Assembly: GCA_002478145.1 (NCBI GenBank)
Contig: DLMI01000132.1
Location: 1 to 7,005, forward strand
Direction: 5' to 3'
Source: Acidobacteria bacterium UBA7540
GTDB taxonomy: Bacteria > Acidobacteriota > Terriglobia > UBA7540
Length of the DNA: 7,005 nt
The notes beneath the pieces were generated by a model that saw only the letters and a program-made list of their open reading frames with translations, did no database searches and was not told where the DNA came from. Below are positions 1 to 6,623 of the stretch, one piece after another. The position numbers and the translations under genes were made by a program. Each line of letters opens with the position of its first letter. Position 1 is the stretch's first letter.

Positions 1-14
1 CACACATCCCAGAA

Positions 15-28
15 CCCCGTTTCCGGGG
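15..28. terminator. Possible weak terminator hairpin
   Basis: A perfect 5-bp GC stem (CCCCG 15-19, CGGGG 24-28) closes a TTTC tetraloop. It is followed on the plus strand by AGTTTG, which is only a poor T-tract, so termination is a guess. No gene end is visible to its left because the window starts 14 bases upstream. Confidence 0.25.
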
Positions 29-42
29 AGTTTGCATGATTG

Positions 43-75
43 CGGATGGGAAGGGCGTTTATCATTCCCAATCCG
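43..75. repeat. Imperfect inverted repeat (10-bp stem with one bulged base)
   Basis: CGGATGGGAA (43-52) pairs with TTCCCAATCCG (65-75), leaving one unpaired A and a 12-nt loop. No T-tract follows on either strand. It could be a structured RNA leader, part of a terminator pair with the hairpin at 15-28, or a remnant of a repeat element. The sequence does not decide between these. Confidence 0.35.
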
Positions 76-284
76 GCTTAAGTGGTGGTTTGGGCTGTTT
101 TCGACAGATATTGGTAAACCCTTGGCGGCAAGGCAGGGCCTATTTCCTTGAACCCCATTCGGACCGTCAGGCTTACTTGTGCGGTTTGGCGACTTGAGCG
201 TCCACTAAAGAAAAATCTACTTACCAAAATGCAAACGCGACGATGGGAGGTGGAAAACTGTCTAGCGCTCTACCGCCCGCCGGG

Positions 285-290
285 TATAGA
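285..290 (+). promoter_or_regulatory. Candidate -10 box for the esterase gene
   Basis: TATAGA (within GGGTATAGAAT) matches the sigma70 -10 consensus at five of six positions and lies about 70 nt upstream of the esterase start codon. No good -35 hexamer sits 16-18 bp upstream, so the promoter would be weak, activator-dependent or misassigned. Confidence 0.25.
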
Positions 291-342
291 ATCCCGCAAA
301 GTGTGTGTACCTAACAAATGGGTATGCGGTCAACTTCCGTAA

Positions 343-350
343 GGGGAGGA
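343..350 (+). promoter_or_regulatory. Ribosome binding site fixing the esterase start
   Basis: GGGGAGGA is a strong Shine-Dalgarno sequence. Its GGAGG core ends 12 nt before the ATG at 362, slightly long but workable. It selects 362 over the in-frame ATG at 305, which has no such motif and would put extra polar residues in front of the signal peptide. Confidence 0.7.
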
Positions 351-361
351 GTTGGATTCCT

Positions 362-1960
362 ATGAAAAATCTTCTGCGGGTAATCTTTTTTTCGGTTTCT
401 TTTTCGCTGGTGATTGCGCCGCGAGCTGGGGCGACGATTCAGGACCCGGTTCGCGTCGAGCAGGGTCAACTTTCCGGGGCTGCGGCAAAGAGTCCCGGCA
501 TGAAGGTCTATCGCGGCATCCCGTATGCTGCGCCGCCGGTGGGTGATCTGCGGTGGAAAGCACCGCAACCGGCGGCAGCGTGGAAGGGCGTGCGCCAGGC
601 CACGGAGTTCGGCAACGGCTGCATACAGATACCACCTACCGCATTCCCCGCAATTTACAAGGGGACTGCACCGTCGTCGCAGAGCGAGGACTGCCTGTAT
701 CTGAATATCTGGACACCGGCGAACTCGACGAGTGACAAGCTTCCCGTGATGTTCTGGATCCATGGAGGCGGATTCACGGTCGGGGGCACCGCCATATACG
801 ACGGTGAGAACTTGGCCCGCAAGGGTGTCGTGCTCGTGACCATCAACTACCGGCTGGGCGTGCTCGGATTCTTTGCTCTTCCCGAGCTGACGGCCGAGTC
901 GCCGCATCATGCGTCAGGTAACTACGGGCTGATGGATATGATCGCCGCATTGCAGTGGGTGAGGAAGAACATCGCCGCATTTGGCGGTAACCCCAAGAAC
1001 GTCACCATCTTCGGAGAATCGGCCGGCTCGTGGGCGGTGAACCTCCTGACGGCGAGCCCGCTGGCCAAGGGACTCTTCGCGCGTGCGATCGGTGAAAGCG
1101 GCGCCTGCTTTGTAGACAGGACTTTTTCTCCGCTGACAACGCGGGCCGACGCCGAGCAGGCCGGGGAAAAATTGGCTTCCGGAATGGGCGTCACTCAGGA
1201 AGTTTTGAAAACACTCCGCGCTAAGCCGGCGGCTGAAGTCCTGAAAGCAACCGCCAACAGCTATGCGCTCGCCTCGGCCATCGTGGATGGCTGGGTGCTG
1301 CCGCAGGATGTTGAGACGATTTACACCCAGGGCAAGCAGAACGATGTACCGACGATGGTCGGGAACAATGCCAACGAGATGACGACGTTCATGCCGCCGG
1401 TAAAGAGCGCGACGCTGTTCGTGGCGGGCGTGAAGCAGCGCTTCGGCGACATGGCCGCCCAGTTCCTGAAGGCCTACCCTGCGGACTCGGACGCGCAGGC
1501 CGTCGAATCGGCTTACGCGTCGTCACGCGACGAGGCGTTAGGATGGAATATGCGCTATTGGGCGCGCCTGCAGACGAAAACGGGCCATCGCCCGGCGTAT
1601 CGTTACATCTTCAGCCACCATCCGCCCGGACCGGAGGGCGAGCGACTGGGGGCGTTTCATGCGCTTGAGCTTGAGTATGTATTCGGCAATTTCACGTTTT
1701 TCTCGTTTCCGTGGGACGACATGGATCGGAAGCTTTCGGAAACGATCATCAGCTACTGGACGAACTTCGCCAAGACCGGCGATCCGAATGGCGCGGGATT
1801 ACCCCAGTGGCCGGCCTACAATTCAGCCCAAGACAACGTGCTCGACCTTGGCGATCCGGTGAGCGTGCGCACCCACGTCAACCAAGCGGGGCTCGATTTC
1901 TTCGACGCCTACCATGCCGCGCGCGCGGCGGGTCCGTCCACTCGGACCGCACCCAGGTGA
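362..1960 (+). CDS. Secreted type B carboxylesterase (alpha/beta hydrolase, COesterase family)
   Basis: Predicted 532-residue serine hydrolase that would cleave carboxylic esters outside the cytoplasm; the natural substrate cannot be read from sequence. Residues 1-24 form a signal peptide: basic MKNLLR, hydrophobic core, then APRAGA with probable cleavage near Ala24. Family landmarks appear in order: RGIPYAAPPVGDLRW (51-65), EDCLYLNIW (109-117), oxyanion-hole HGGGF (134-138), NYRLGVLGF (162-170), and the nucleophile elbow GESAG with Ser220. The likely acid is Glu339 (NNANE) and the base His433 (AFHALELEYVFGN), so the triad is complete. Cys87 and Cys111 match the conserved N-terminal disulphide of the family. 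Length is typical of bacterial para-nitrobenzyl-esterase-like proteins. ATG 362 is preferred because of the Shine-Dalgarno and the signal peptide. The gene stands alone and converges on the NTF2-like fragment 16 bp downstream. Family assignment is very secure; substrate is unknown. Confidence 0.96.
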   Translation: MKNLLRVIFFSVSFSLVIAPRAGATIQDPVRVEQGQLSGAAAKSPGMKVYRGIPYAAPPVGDLRWKAPQPAAAWKGVRQATEFGNGCIQIPPTAFPAIYKGTAPSSQSEDCLYLNIWTPANSTSDKLPVMFWIHGGGFTVGGTAIYDGENLARKGVVLVTINYRLGVLGFFALPELTAESPHHASGNYGLMDMIAALQWVRKNIAAFGGNPKNVTIFGESAGSWAVNLLTASPLAKGLFARAIGESGACFVDRTFSPLTTRADAEQAGEKLASGMGVTQEVLKTLRAKPAAEVLKATANSYALASAIVDGWVLPQDVETIYTQGKQNDVPTMVGNNANEMTTFMPPVKSATLFVAGVKQRFGDMAAQFLKAYPADSDAQAVESAYASSRDEALGWNMRYWARLQTKTGHRPAYRYIFSHHPPGPEGERLGAFHALELEYVFGNFTFFSFPWDDMDRKLSETIISYWTNFAKTGDPNGAGLPQWPAYNSAQDNVLDLGDPVSVRTHVNQAGLDFFDAYHAARAAGPSTRTAPR

Positions 1961-1976
1961 CGCGAACAGCAGGGCG

Positions 1977-2357
1977 TTATTTCTTCGCAGCCTTCTGTGT
2001 CACGGCAGTGCCGGAAGTGTGCTCATAGATCACCTTCCATTTATCACCAACCTTCTTGTAGACATCCGTATAGTCTTGTGGGTCTATTATTATCTTTTCT
2101 CCAGATTTCGTTATCATCTCCGTCTTCCCAACCCAGGCCGAAATGGCAAGGTCCTTGGCGAGGACTATGTACTCGCAGTGAACGGGAGTCCATTTCAAAG
2201 ATGAAACATTATTCAAATTCATCCATACCTTCTTGTACGCCGGATAGTCGATTAATTCCGTACCGCGAAGAGTGTTCCACATTGGACTCGCCTCGCTGCC
2301 AACTCGGGACTCGGGTAAAGCTGACTGCATGCTGCGCATATGTTGTGGGTAGCGCAC
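1977..2357 (-). pseudogene. N-terminally truncated NTF2/SnoaL-like (DUF4440-type) protein
   Basis: The minus-strand frame opens with GTG at 2357, just after an in-frame TGA at 2361-2363, and encodes up to 126 residues. From about residue 26 it reads like the C-terminal two thirds of an NTF2-fold protein: GTELIDYPAYKKVW, then SLKWTPVHCEYIVLAKDLAIS, GKTEMITKSGEKIII, and the closing strands YTDVYKKVGDKWKVIYEHTSG, which is the typical end of DUF4440/SnoaL-like domains. The first two helices normally present in the cone-shaped fold (about 40-50 residues) are absent. Residues 1-25 look unrelated, and no ribosome binding site precedes the GTG. No signal peptide is seen, although family members are often exported. 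It therefore looks like a 5'-damaged gene rather than a working one. NTF2-like domains act as small enzymes or ligand-binding proteins; no function can be assigned here. The family call is fairly sure, the pseudogene status less so. Confidence 0.6.
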
Positions 2358-2460
2358 CCATCACGCCCGCTGCCATATGTGCGGAGAGTCTGTTGTGGCT
2401 GGGATTAATTCCACCAAGCGGGTTGGCCATTGGCTGGCCCGTTTTCGTTTTGGGGGTTAG

Positions 2461-2691
2461 CTATCTCTGAAATGGCGATGCCTCCTCAAGCCATGATGTG
2501 AAGAAGCGCCTCAGACGTGTCTGACCTACATTTTCCCAGTCGATCATCTGGAAGATCCTGGGGGGCACTGCTCAGCGAGGTGCGCCGGCGAGGATTGATG
2601 CCATGAGTTCAGTGGCCGCCCGCAGCTTGGGTACGTCGGCCTCCGTCATACGACCGACGTCACCGTACTTGAAGACGCCTCCACTTGCCAT
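2461..2691 (-). pseudogene. Degenerate minus-strand reading frame, family not recognised
   Basis: From ATG at 2691 the minus strand reads 39 codons (starting MASGGVFKYGDVGRMTEADV) to TGA at 2572-2574. The same frame then resumes (AVPPRIFQMIDWENVG and on) to TAG at 2461-2463, and stays open beyond that to about 2209. Codon third positions in the first part are mainly G or C, as expected for coding DNA of this composition. No Shine-Dalgarno precedes 2691, and an in-frame TGA lies four codons upstream. I do not recognise the family. It could be a gene killed by nonsense mutations, two tiny unrelated ORFs, or chance. Confidence is low. Confidence 0.25.
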
Positions 2692-2768
2692 GGTCTTGCC
2701 GGTTCACACTCAAAGCCAAGCCGAAACAGCGCGGCGTCTTGCTGTGGAAACTTGGTTACAGAGAAACG

Positions 2769-2786
2769 GAGTGATCACCATCACTC
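2769..2786 (-). terminator. Possible terminator of the multihaem cytochrome gene
   Basis: A perfect 7-bp stem (GAGTGAT / ATCACTC) encloses a 4-nt loop, 66 nt beyond the cytochrome stop codon on the minus strand. The following minus-strand bases (CGTTTCTCTG) are only modestly T-rich, and a T6 run lies before the stem instead, so it is not a canonical intrinsic terminator. Confidence 0.35.
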
Positions 2787-2852
2787 AGAACAAAAAAGTG
2801 CTACCCGTTTTCCGCGAACAATTCGCTCATAATTAGGTTGCCCCCACAGCCC

Positions 2853-5129
2853 CTATTTTGACGAGGATTGAGCACCTGACGTCGCTAATATCCGTCCATC
2901 GCCTCCGTTCCATTTGCCCAGTTCCGCCTTCAGCCAAGCGATGTCCTTATCTTTGTGGCAGATGAGGCAAGCATTCGGGCTGTTCTCCTGGCCATAACGG
3001 GCAGTCATCTCCGCATTCGGAATGTCGTCAAGCTGATGGGTCATGGTCTTGAACATCACGCTATTCATGATCTTCGGCATGTGGCAGGCGGCGCAGCGGC
3101 TCCCTTCGGATTTGGCTGCATGATGGGTGTGCGCTTCGAGTCTTGCGGCATATTCAGGATGGCATTGGAGACACATCTGGTCAGGATTATCGAGGAATTT
3201 CAGTGCCCTTATGTTACTCCTTTCCGAAGGATGAAAGTCGTGACAGTGGCCACAGTGCGCATGCCCCTCTTGATAGCACTTGGAGCGGAAGAAAGACTCG
3301 ACAATGAACGAGACCACACGAAAGCGTCCGTCCTTGTAAAAGGCCCGTAGCGCAAACTCCCCATAGGGGCGGCTACGATAATGCATATAGAAAGTGTCGG
3401 AGAAGTGACGATAATTGACTTCTCCTTCCGGACCCATCGTCAAAACCATCGATTGCAAGTGGCACTGACCGCAAATCGCCACATAGTCTTGGCTGCTAAC
3501 CTTGCCGAATTCGACCTGAAGTTTGAGGGGAGGTTTATACCCCGGCTTGGCCAGGCGCATGGAAGCCTCGTGGTCACCCGACGGCCCGTGGCACATTTCG
3601 CAGTTTATTCCCGGCTCCGCAATGGCCAGGTCCTTCGGTTCCGGTGATTTTGTCGTCGTCGCTCGCAGTTGGCTGGTATGGCATGGTCCGCAATGGGCGA
3701 GGTAGGCCGTCTCCGGACCCAGCTTGGGAAAATTCGTAACCTGCGCCCGCTCCGACTTCGGGGCGTCAATCATCTTCCAGAACGCCGACCAGCGCTTTTG
3801 GTCCCGATTGTACTGGAGCGGCATTACCTGGATTTCCCCGTCCGGCAAGCGAATAGCGTACGTCTGTTGCCATTTCGCCCCGATCGTGTAATCCACCCGA
3901 TAGCGATGCCATTTGCCGTAGATGTCCATGATATCGAAGTAATGCTGGGTTTCGTCGTGGGTAAAACGGGCTACGACTTTTCCTGTCTCATCGGCATAGG
4001 TTGCGTTGTTGAAGTCCCCGAAAACGTTTTCGAACTTGTAGGCGCGGAACATCTTGGCATGGCCGGTATTCTGCCAACCGGAGTATTCGCGCGGATGGCA
4101 ACTTTGGCATGATTGGGAACCGGCATAACGGGGTGCAGGGCCGCCCGCATGTATTGATTCTTGAGCAGATTCGGGTTCCTGAGCCGGCCCATCCGTGGCG
4201 GCAAGGTCCCTTACGAATGCGTCAAATTCTTGTGCTGGCTTGGAAGGCCAGTGCGCGTATATTGCCTGAAGGTGCTTCCCCGCCTTTTCTTTGAGTGGAC
4301 CCTCCTGCTGGTAGCTAGTCGCAAAGGCGATAGCTGCTCCTTTCAGATTCCCACGGGCGAGTCGGATTAACCCCAACAGATAAGCAGCCGCAGAGTCGGA
4401 AGGGTTCAAGTAGAAAGATTTGCTGGCGAAGTCCTCGGCCTCCTGTAGCTTGCTGTCACGGTCCGGACCTTTCGCGTCCAGACCCTGTCCGGTTGCGACC
4501 TTGCCAAGTATGTAGTAACTCGTGGCGCGCAACTGCTTTTCCAGTGCGGTCCATTCTTTTTCGGAAAAGACGGCCGGCCTGAGGAATCGGTCAAGACAAC
4601 TTAGTGCCATCCTTGCGTCCTGCGTGGCCCCTGCCGAGTTGCCTTCCTGTGTCTCCACATCGGCGATCGGAACCAAAAGAAGGGGATTCTCGGGCAAAAG
4701 TTTCAGGGATTCACGACCGAACTGGATAGCTGATTTGTTGTCTCCAAGGTCTATGGATGCTTTGGCAGCAATTTCGTAGGCTTGCAAAAGAAACCAGGAT
4801 TGCGGGTACTGCTGAAGAAAGTCGACTGCGCTCCTGCGACGATCTTGGGCGTTCTGCTTCCGGAAAAGAGCCACATACGCTTTGCGCTCTCCTGGATCGT
4901 CTATTTCGTCGAGGAGTGTTACAGAGTTCCCGACTTTGGCTGCCGAGCCCTTGGCCTGGTTTAAGAGTTGGTCCTCTCCCCAAACACTGTAATTGGGGCT
5001 TTGTGAGGGTAGATTCTGGGGCAATTGATCTCTGGAATTGGCGGGATTACCACTCTGCTGGGCATAGTAAATGGCGACGCCAAAAAGTCCCAGTATGACC
5101 AGTGAACACAAGATGATTTTGCTTCTCAT
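2853..5129 (-). CDS. Membrane-anchored TPR-domain octahaem cytochrome c (cytochrome c554-like)
   Basis: 758-residue fusion protein, probably a periplasmic electron carrier or multihaem oxidoreductase. Residues 5-23 are a hydrophobic segment after MRSK, acting as an N-terminal anchor or signal. Residues about 100-290 are helical with TPR-like spacing (SWFLLQAYEIAAKASIDLGD, DSAAAYLLGLIRLARGNLKG). After a polar linker (about 310-335) the cytochrome part begins with YAGSQSCQSCHPREYSGW, the usual opening of cytochrome c554/c-prime-type domains. Eight CXXCH sites start at Cys341, 480, 510, 553, 626, 653, 679 and 721, each able to bind one haem c. The gap between sites 1 and 2 (about 135 residues) holds a haem-free Trp/Tyr-rich section. 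Extra histidines (HTHH near 667-670, THQL near 697-700) are candidate distal ligands. ATG 5129 is chosen because the ATG further upstream is in another frame and stops immediately; its ribosome binding site is weak (AAGAG). The gene stands alone, with no visible maturation or quinol-oxidase partner. The reaction is unknown. Confidence 0.93.
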   Translation of the reverse strand: MRSKIILCSLVILGLFGVAIYYAQQSGNPANSRDQLPQNLPSQSPNYSVWGEDQLLNQAKGSAAKVGNSVTLLDEIDDPGERKAYVALFRKQNAQDRRRSAVDFLQQYPQSWFLLQAYEIAAKASIDLGDNKSAIQFGRESLKLLPENPLLLVPIADVETQEGNSAGATQDARMALSCLDRFLRPAVFSEKEWTALEKQLRATSYYILGKVATGQGLDAKGPDRDSKLQEAEDFASKSFYLNPSDSAAAYLLGLIRLARGNLKGAAIAFATSYQQEGPLKEKAGKHLQAIYAHWPSKPAQEFDAFVRDLAATDGPAQEPESAQESIHAGGPAPRYAGSQSCQSCHPREYSGWQNTGHAKMFRAYKFENVFGDFNNATYADETGKVVARFTHDETQHYFDIMDIYGKWHRYRVDYTIGAKWQQTYAIRLPDGEIQVMPLQYNRDQKRWSAFWKMIDAPKSERAQVTNFPKLGPETAYLAHCGPCHTSQLRATTTKSPEPKDLAIAEPGINCEMCHGPSGDHEASMRLAKPGYKPPLKLQVEFGKVSSQDYVAICGQCHLQSMVLTMGPEGEVNYRHFSDTFYMHYRSRPYGEFALRAFYKDGRFRVVSFIVESFFRSKCYQEGHAHCGHCHDFHPSERSNIRALKFLDNPDQMCLQCHPEYAARLEAHTHHAAKSEGSRCAACHMPKIMNSVMFKTMTHQLDDIPNAEMTARYGQENSPNACLICHKDKDIAWLKAELGKWNGGDGRILATSGAQSSSK

Positions 5130-5156
5130 GAGCCCGTCTCTTGACTCATGGAAGAA

Positions 5157-5185
5157 AAACTAACTGAATAGCTGAGGAATGTCAA
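5157..5185 (-). promoter_or_regulatory. Sigma70-like promoter of the multihaem cytochrome gene
   Basis: On the minus strand a perfect TTGACA -35 (5180-5185) is followed after exactly 17 bp by TAGTTT (5157-5162), a three-of-six match to TATAAT. The -10 box ends 27 nt before the start codon at 5129, giving a short leader. Strong -35 and poor -10 suggest moderate strength or activator help. Confidence 0.5.
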
Positions 5186-5656
5186 TAATTAATTGTGGAT
5201 CAGGAATTTCCATTATCGATCTCCGACTCGACTGATAACACCTGACCGCCTCTGAATGCAATTGTCAGTTGGGTTGCAATGCTACGTGCTTCCACGGATC
5301 ACGGAATGGGTCAGTGTTACCTCTTCGGGCTTTGGGATTCTCGGTGAGACAGAATTGGGTCTTCGGTGGTCGCTGGGGGCTGTGGCTACTAGAAAACAGG
5401 GTTCACATTGAATCTATGGGAGTTACCGGCTCTAACCACACGAGGAACAAGGAATCTAATGATTGTTCAGGCAACTGGGGTGTAACCGTCACATGTTAGC
5501 CCGTCCCGAGTTCTTGCGGACGACAAGCTTCCGTCGGCAGGGCAAGGGGCAAAAACAAAGTCCCTCCCTGACGGACACACGCCAGCGTTCGCGGCTGAGT
5601 CCGAGGAGTTTTGGACTCAAACGACAAACGCATGCGAGTCGTGGCGTTAAGCCCGG
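5186..5656. other. Gene-poor interval between the cytochrome and ACT genes
   Basis: No gene is supported. Plus-strand frames at 5269-5499 and 5463-5717 lack ribosome binding sites and have Arg/Ser/Cys-rich composition; the second runs antisense into the ACT gene. On the minus strand a short frame ending at TGA 5265-5267 has no start codon. The only structural feature noted is the inverted repeat at 5596-5619. Confidence 0.55.
5596..5619 (-). terminator. Inverted repeat downstream of the ACT gene, possible terminator
   Basis: TGAGTCC (5596-5602) and GGACTCA (5613-5619) form a perfect 7-bp stem with a 10-nt loop, 37 nt after the ACT-protein stop codon on the minus strand. No T-tract follows on that strand, so it may be a factor-dependent pause or processing hairpin rather than an intrinsic terminator. 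Confidence 0.35.
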
Positions 5657-6061
5657 CTATGCGGCCGGAGCTGCGGCTTGTGCCTCGCTGGCTTTTGCCT
5701 GGGCCTCTACTGTGTAAACCACAACCGCCTTTTTCCCGCCCTTCACGGCCGTGGCATGGATTGAACCCAGATTGACACCTTTTGCTGCGAGCTTCTCCAA
5801 GTGCTGCGCCAGCGCACCGGGCTTGTTCGCCAGCTCGTGTTGCTCCGCCCCGGTCTCCTGGTATACAAGCTTGGCTTCGTCGAGGGCCTTCCTTGCTCGC
5901 TTGGCGTCCTCGACCACAAGGTGGACTGTACCGGCTGCCCCTTGGGCCGTTCCTAAGAGCGCCAGGATATTCACCTTCGCGCTCCCCAATGCTTTCGCGA
6001 TCGCCGAGACCGCGCCGGGCTGATTCTGAACAGTGATTGTCAACATTTTGGTCTTGGCCAT
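5657..6061 (-). CDS. Stand-alone tandem ACT-domain protein
   Basis: 134-residue soluble protein made almost entirely of two ACT modules, a fold that binds amino acids or other small ligands and commonly works allosterically. The first module (about 6-67) starts MLTITVQNQPGAVSAIAKAL with the NxPG turn, followed by GSAKVNILAL and a VHLVVED strand. The second (about 72-118) repeats the pattern: ELANKPGALAQHLEKLAAKGVNLGSI and ending KKAVVVYTVE. The last 16 residues are an Ala/Gln/Glu tail of low complexity. No enzymatic domain is attached, so it is likely a ligand sensor or regulator acting on a partner; nothing in the neighbourhood names that partner. ATG 6061 is supported by GGGAGG seven bases upstream. 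The gene appears monocistronic, with a TATAAT box 31 bp before the start. The fold is secure, the ligand and role are not. Confidence 0.9.
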   Translation of the reverse strand: MAKTKMLTITVQNQPGAVSAIAKALGSAKVNILALLGTAQGAAGTVHLVVEDAKRARKALDEAKLVYQETGAEQHELANKPGALAQHLEKLAAKGVNLGSIHATAVKGGKKAVVVYTVEAQAKASEAQAAAPAA

Positions 6062-6068
6062 CTCGTCG

Positions 6069-6074
6069 CCTCCC
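6069..6074 (-). promoter_or_regulatory. Ribosome binding site of the ACT protein gene
   Basis: GGGAGG on the minus strand lies seven bases before ATG 6061. This is near-ideal spacing and fixes the start codon. Confidence 0.75.
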
Positions 6075-6091
6075 AGTGGTTATGCCGAGAG

Positions 6092-6120
6092 ATTATACGA
6101 CTTAGAATTCAACCCGCCAC
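6092..6120 (-). promoter_or_regulatory. Promoter of the ACT protein gene
   Basis: A perfect TATAAT (-10) occupies 6092-6097 on the minus strand. Seventeen bases upstream is GTGGCG (6115-6120), sharing only three positions with TTGACA; a better TTGAAT at 6107-6112 is too close (9 bp). The likely transcription start is near 6085, giving a leader of about 25 nt. Confidence 0.5.
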
Positions 6121-6219
6121 GCTGGACTTGTCCGAGCGGAGCATGGGTCACGAGTTGAGCAGCACGCTGAATCCTGGATGACGGCAAGTGGAACTGGGGG
6201 CGGAATTGGGGTTGCGAAA

Positions 6220-6620
6220 TCACGAAAGGCGGGTGGTGTCGACCCTTTCTGTCCCGAACCGGGGTGCATGGAATACCCGTCCCTCTGATATTGCATCGCC
6301 CGGCACTTGGACATCCCAGTGATCCGTCTTGAGCGGAATGTGATGCTTCAGCAAGGTTCCCGGCTTGGTGCGGCCGTAGAGCCTTCGCCGCCGCTTTCGC
6401 TTCTCCCTGCGCAGCCGGTAGTCGATGTTGCGGGCGCTGATCTGGAGCAGTTGCCGCTCCAGTTCGGGCGAGAGCCGGAAGCGCGGCGAATCCAAGGCAT
6501 CCATTCCGGCAGCAGCGCTTTCAGCCGCACGGACCAGGGATAGTCGGCCGCTTCCCACACGGCCTTCAAAATCGATACCAGGCGCGAGCCGTAGGTGACC
6601 CCCCGGGCCTCGCGCGGCAT
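6220..6620 (-). pseudogene. Frameshifted, truncated integrase-core type transposase
   Basis: This is the remnant of the N-terminal or middle part of an integrase-core (rve) transposase of the ISNCY/IS481-like type. One frame from 6620 reads GVTYGSRLVSILKAVWEAAD and YPWSVRLKALLPEWMPWIRR to 6483. The reading then continues in the next frame from 6483 as RFRLSPELERQLLQIS, RLYGRTKPGTLLKHHIPLK and TDHWDVQVPG to 6298. Joining the two needs one extra base near 6481-6490, so a single-base deletion is inferred. After PG the family normally continues into the first catalytic Asp region (FTEVDLVSHSG); here it changes to unrelated residues and stops at 6220-6222, so the DDE catalytic core is absent. The N-terminal HTH part is also missing. 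The reading starts almost on the stop of the DUF5372-like ORF. Not functional. Exact IS family is from memory and moderately sure. Confidence 0.75.
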
Positions 6621-6623
6621 CCC

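Larger units (their letters stand above)
1..361. other. Non-coding leader region upstream of the esterase gene
   Basis: No convincing gene was found here. The only plus-strand frame of any length (148-342) has no ribosome binding site, an Arg/Cys/Trp-rich composition and overlaps the leader of the next gene, so it is not called. The region holds two small inverted repeats near its left end (listed separately) and ends with the purine-rich ribosome binding site of the esterase. It probably contains the esterase promoter and the tail of whatever transcript lies left of the window. Confidence 0.6.
2358..2852. other. Gene-poor interval with probable decayed minus-strand coding sequence
   Basis: No intact gene is recognised. 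The plus-strand frame 2603-2836 lacks a ribosome binding site, and its first half is the antisense of a more gene-like minus-strand reading, so it is not called. The minus-strand reading is listed separately (2461-2691). Between 2700 and 2852 only a hairpin just beyond the cytochrome gene is evident. Confidence 0.5.

Noticed and set aside
264..298. Sequence resembling part of a tRNA T-arm (GGGTATAGAATCCCGC)
   Set aside because: No acceptor, D or anticodon arm can be folded around it, and the T-loop lacks the conserved TTC.
148..342. 64-residue plus-strand open frame upstream of the esterase
   Set aside because: No ribosome binding site, no recognisable pattern, and it overlaps the esterase Shine-Dalgarno region.
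311..910. 199-residue minus-strand open frame opposite the esterase gene
   Set aside because: It lies fully antisense to a clearly real gene with intact catalytic motifs, is Arg/His/Pro-rich and shows no family pattern. It is a shadow of the esterase codon bias.
2603..2836. 77-residue plus-strand open frame
   Set aside because: No ribosome binding site; its first half is antisense to a more gene-like minus-strand reading, and no family is recognised.
5265..5406. Minus-strand frame of about 46 codons with a plausible-looking C terminus (TDPFRDPWKHVALQPN)
   Set aside because: No start codon in the frame, no ribosome binding site and no recognised family; too short to separate from chance.
5463..5717. 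84-residue plus-strand open frame
   Set aside because: Ser/Arg/Gln-rich, no ribosome binding site, and its end runs antisense into the well-supported ACT gene.
6220..6290. Possible REP-like or IS-end repeat (GAAAGG ... CCTTTC, CCCG ... CGGG)
   Set aside because: The stems are short and imperfect, and no second copy was seen in the window.
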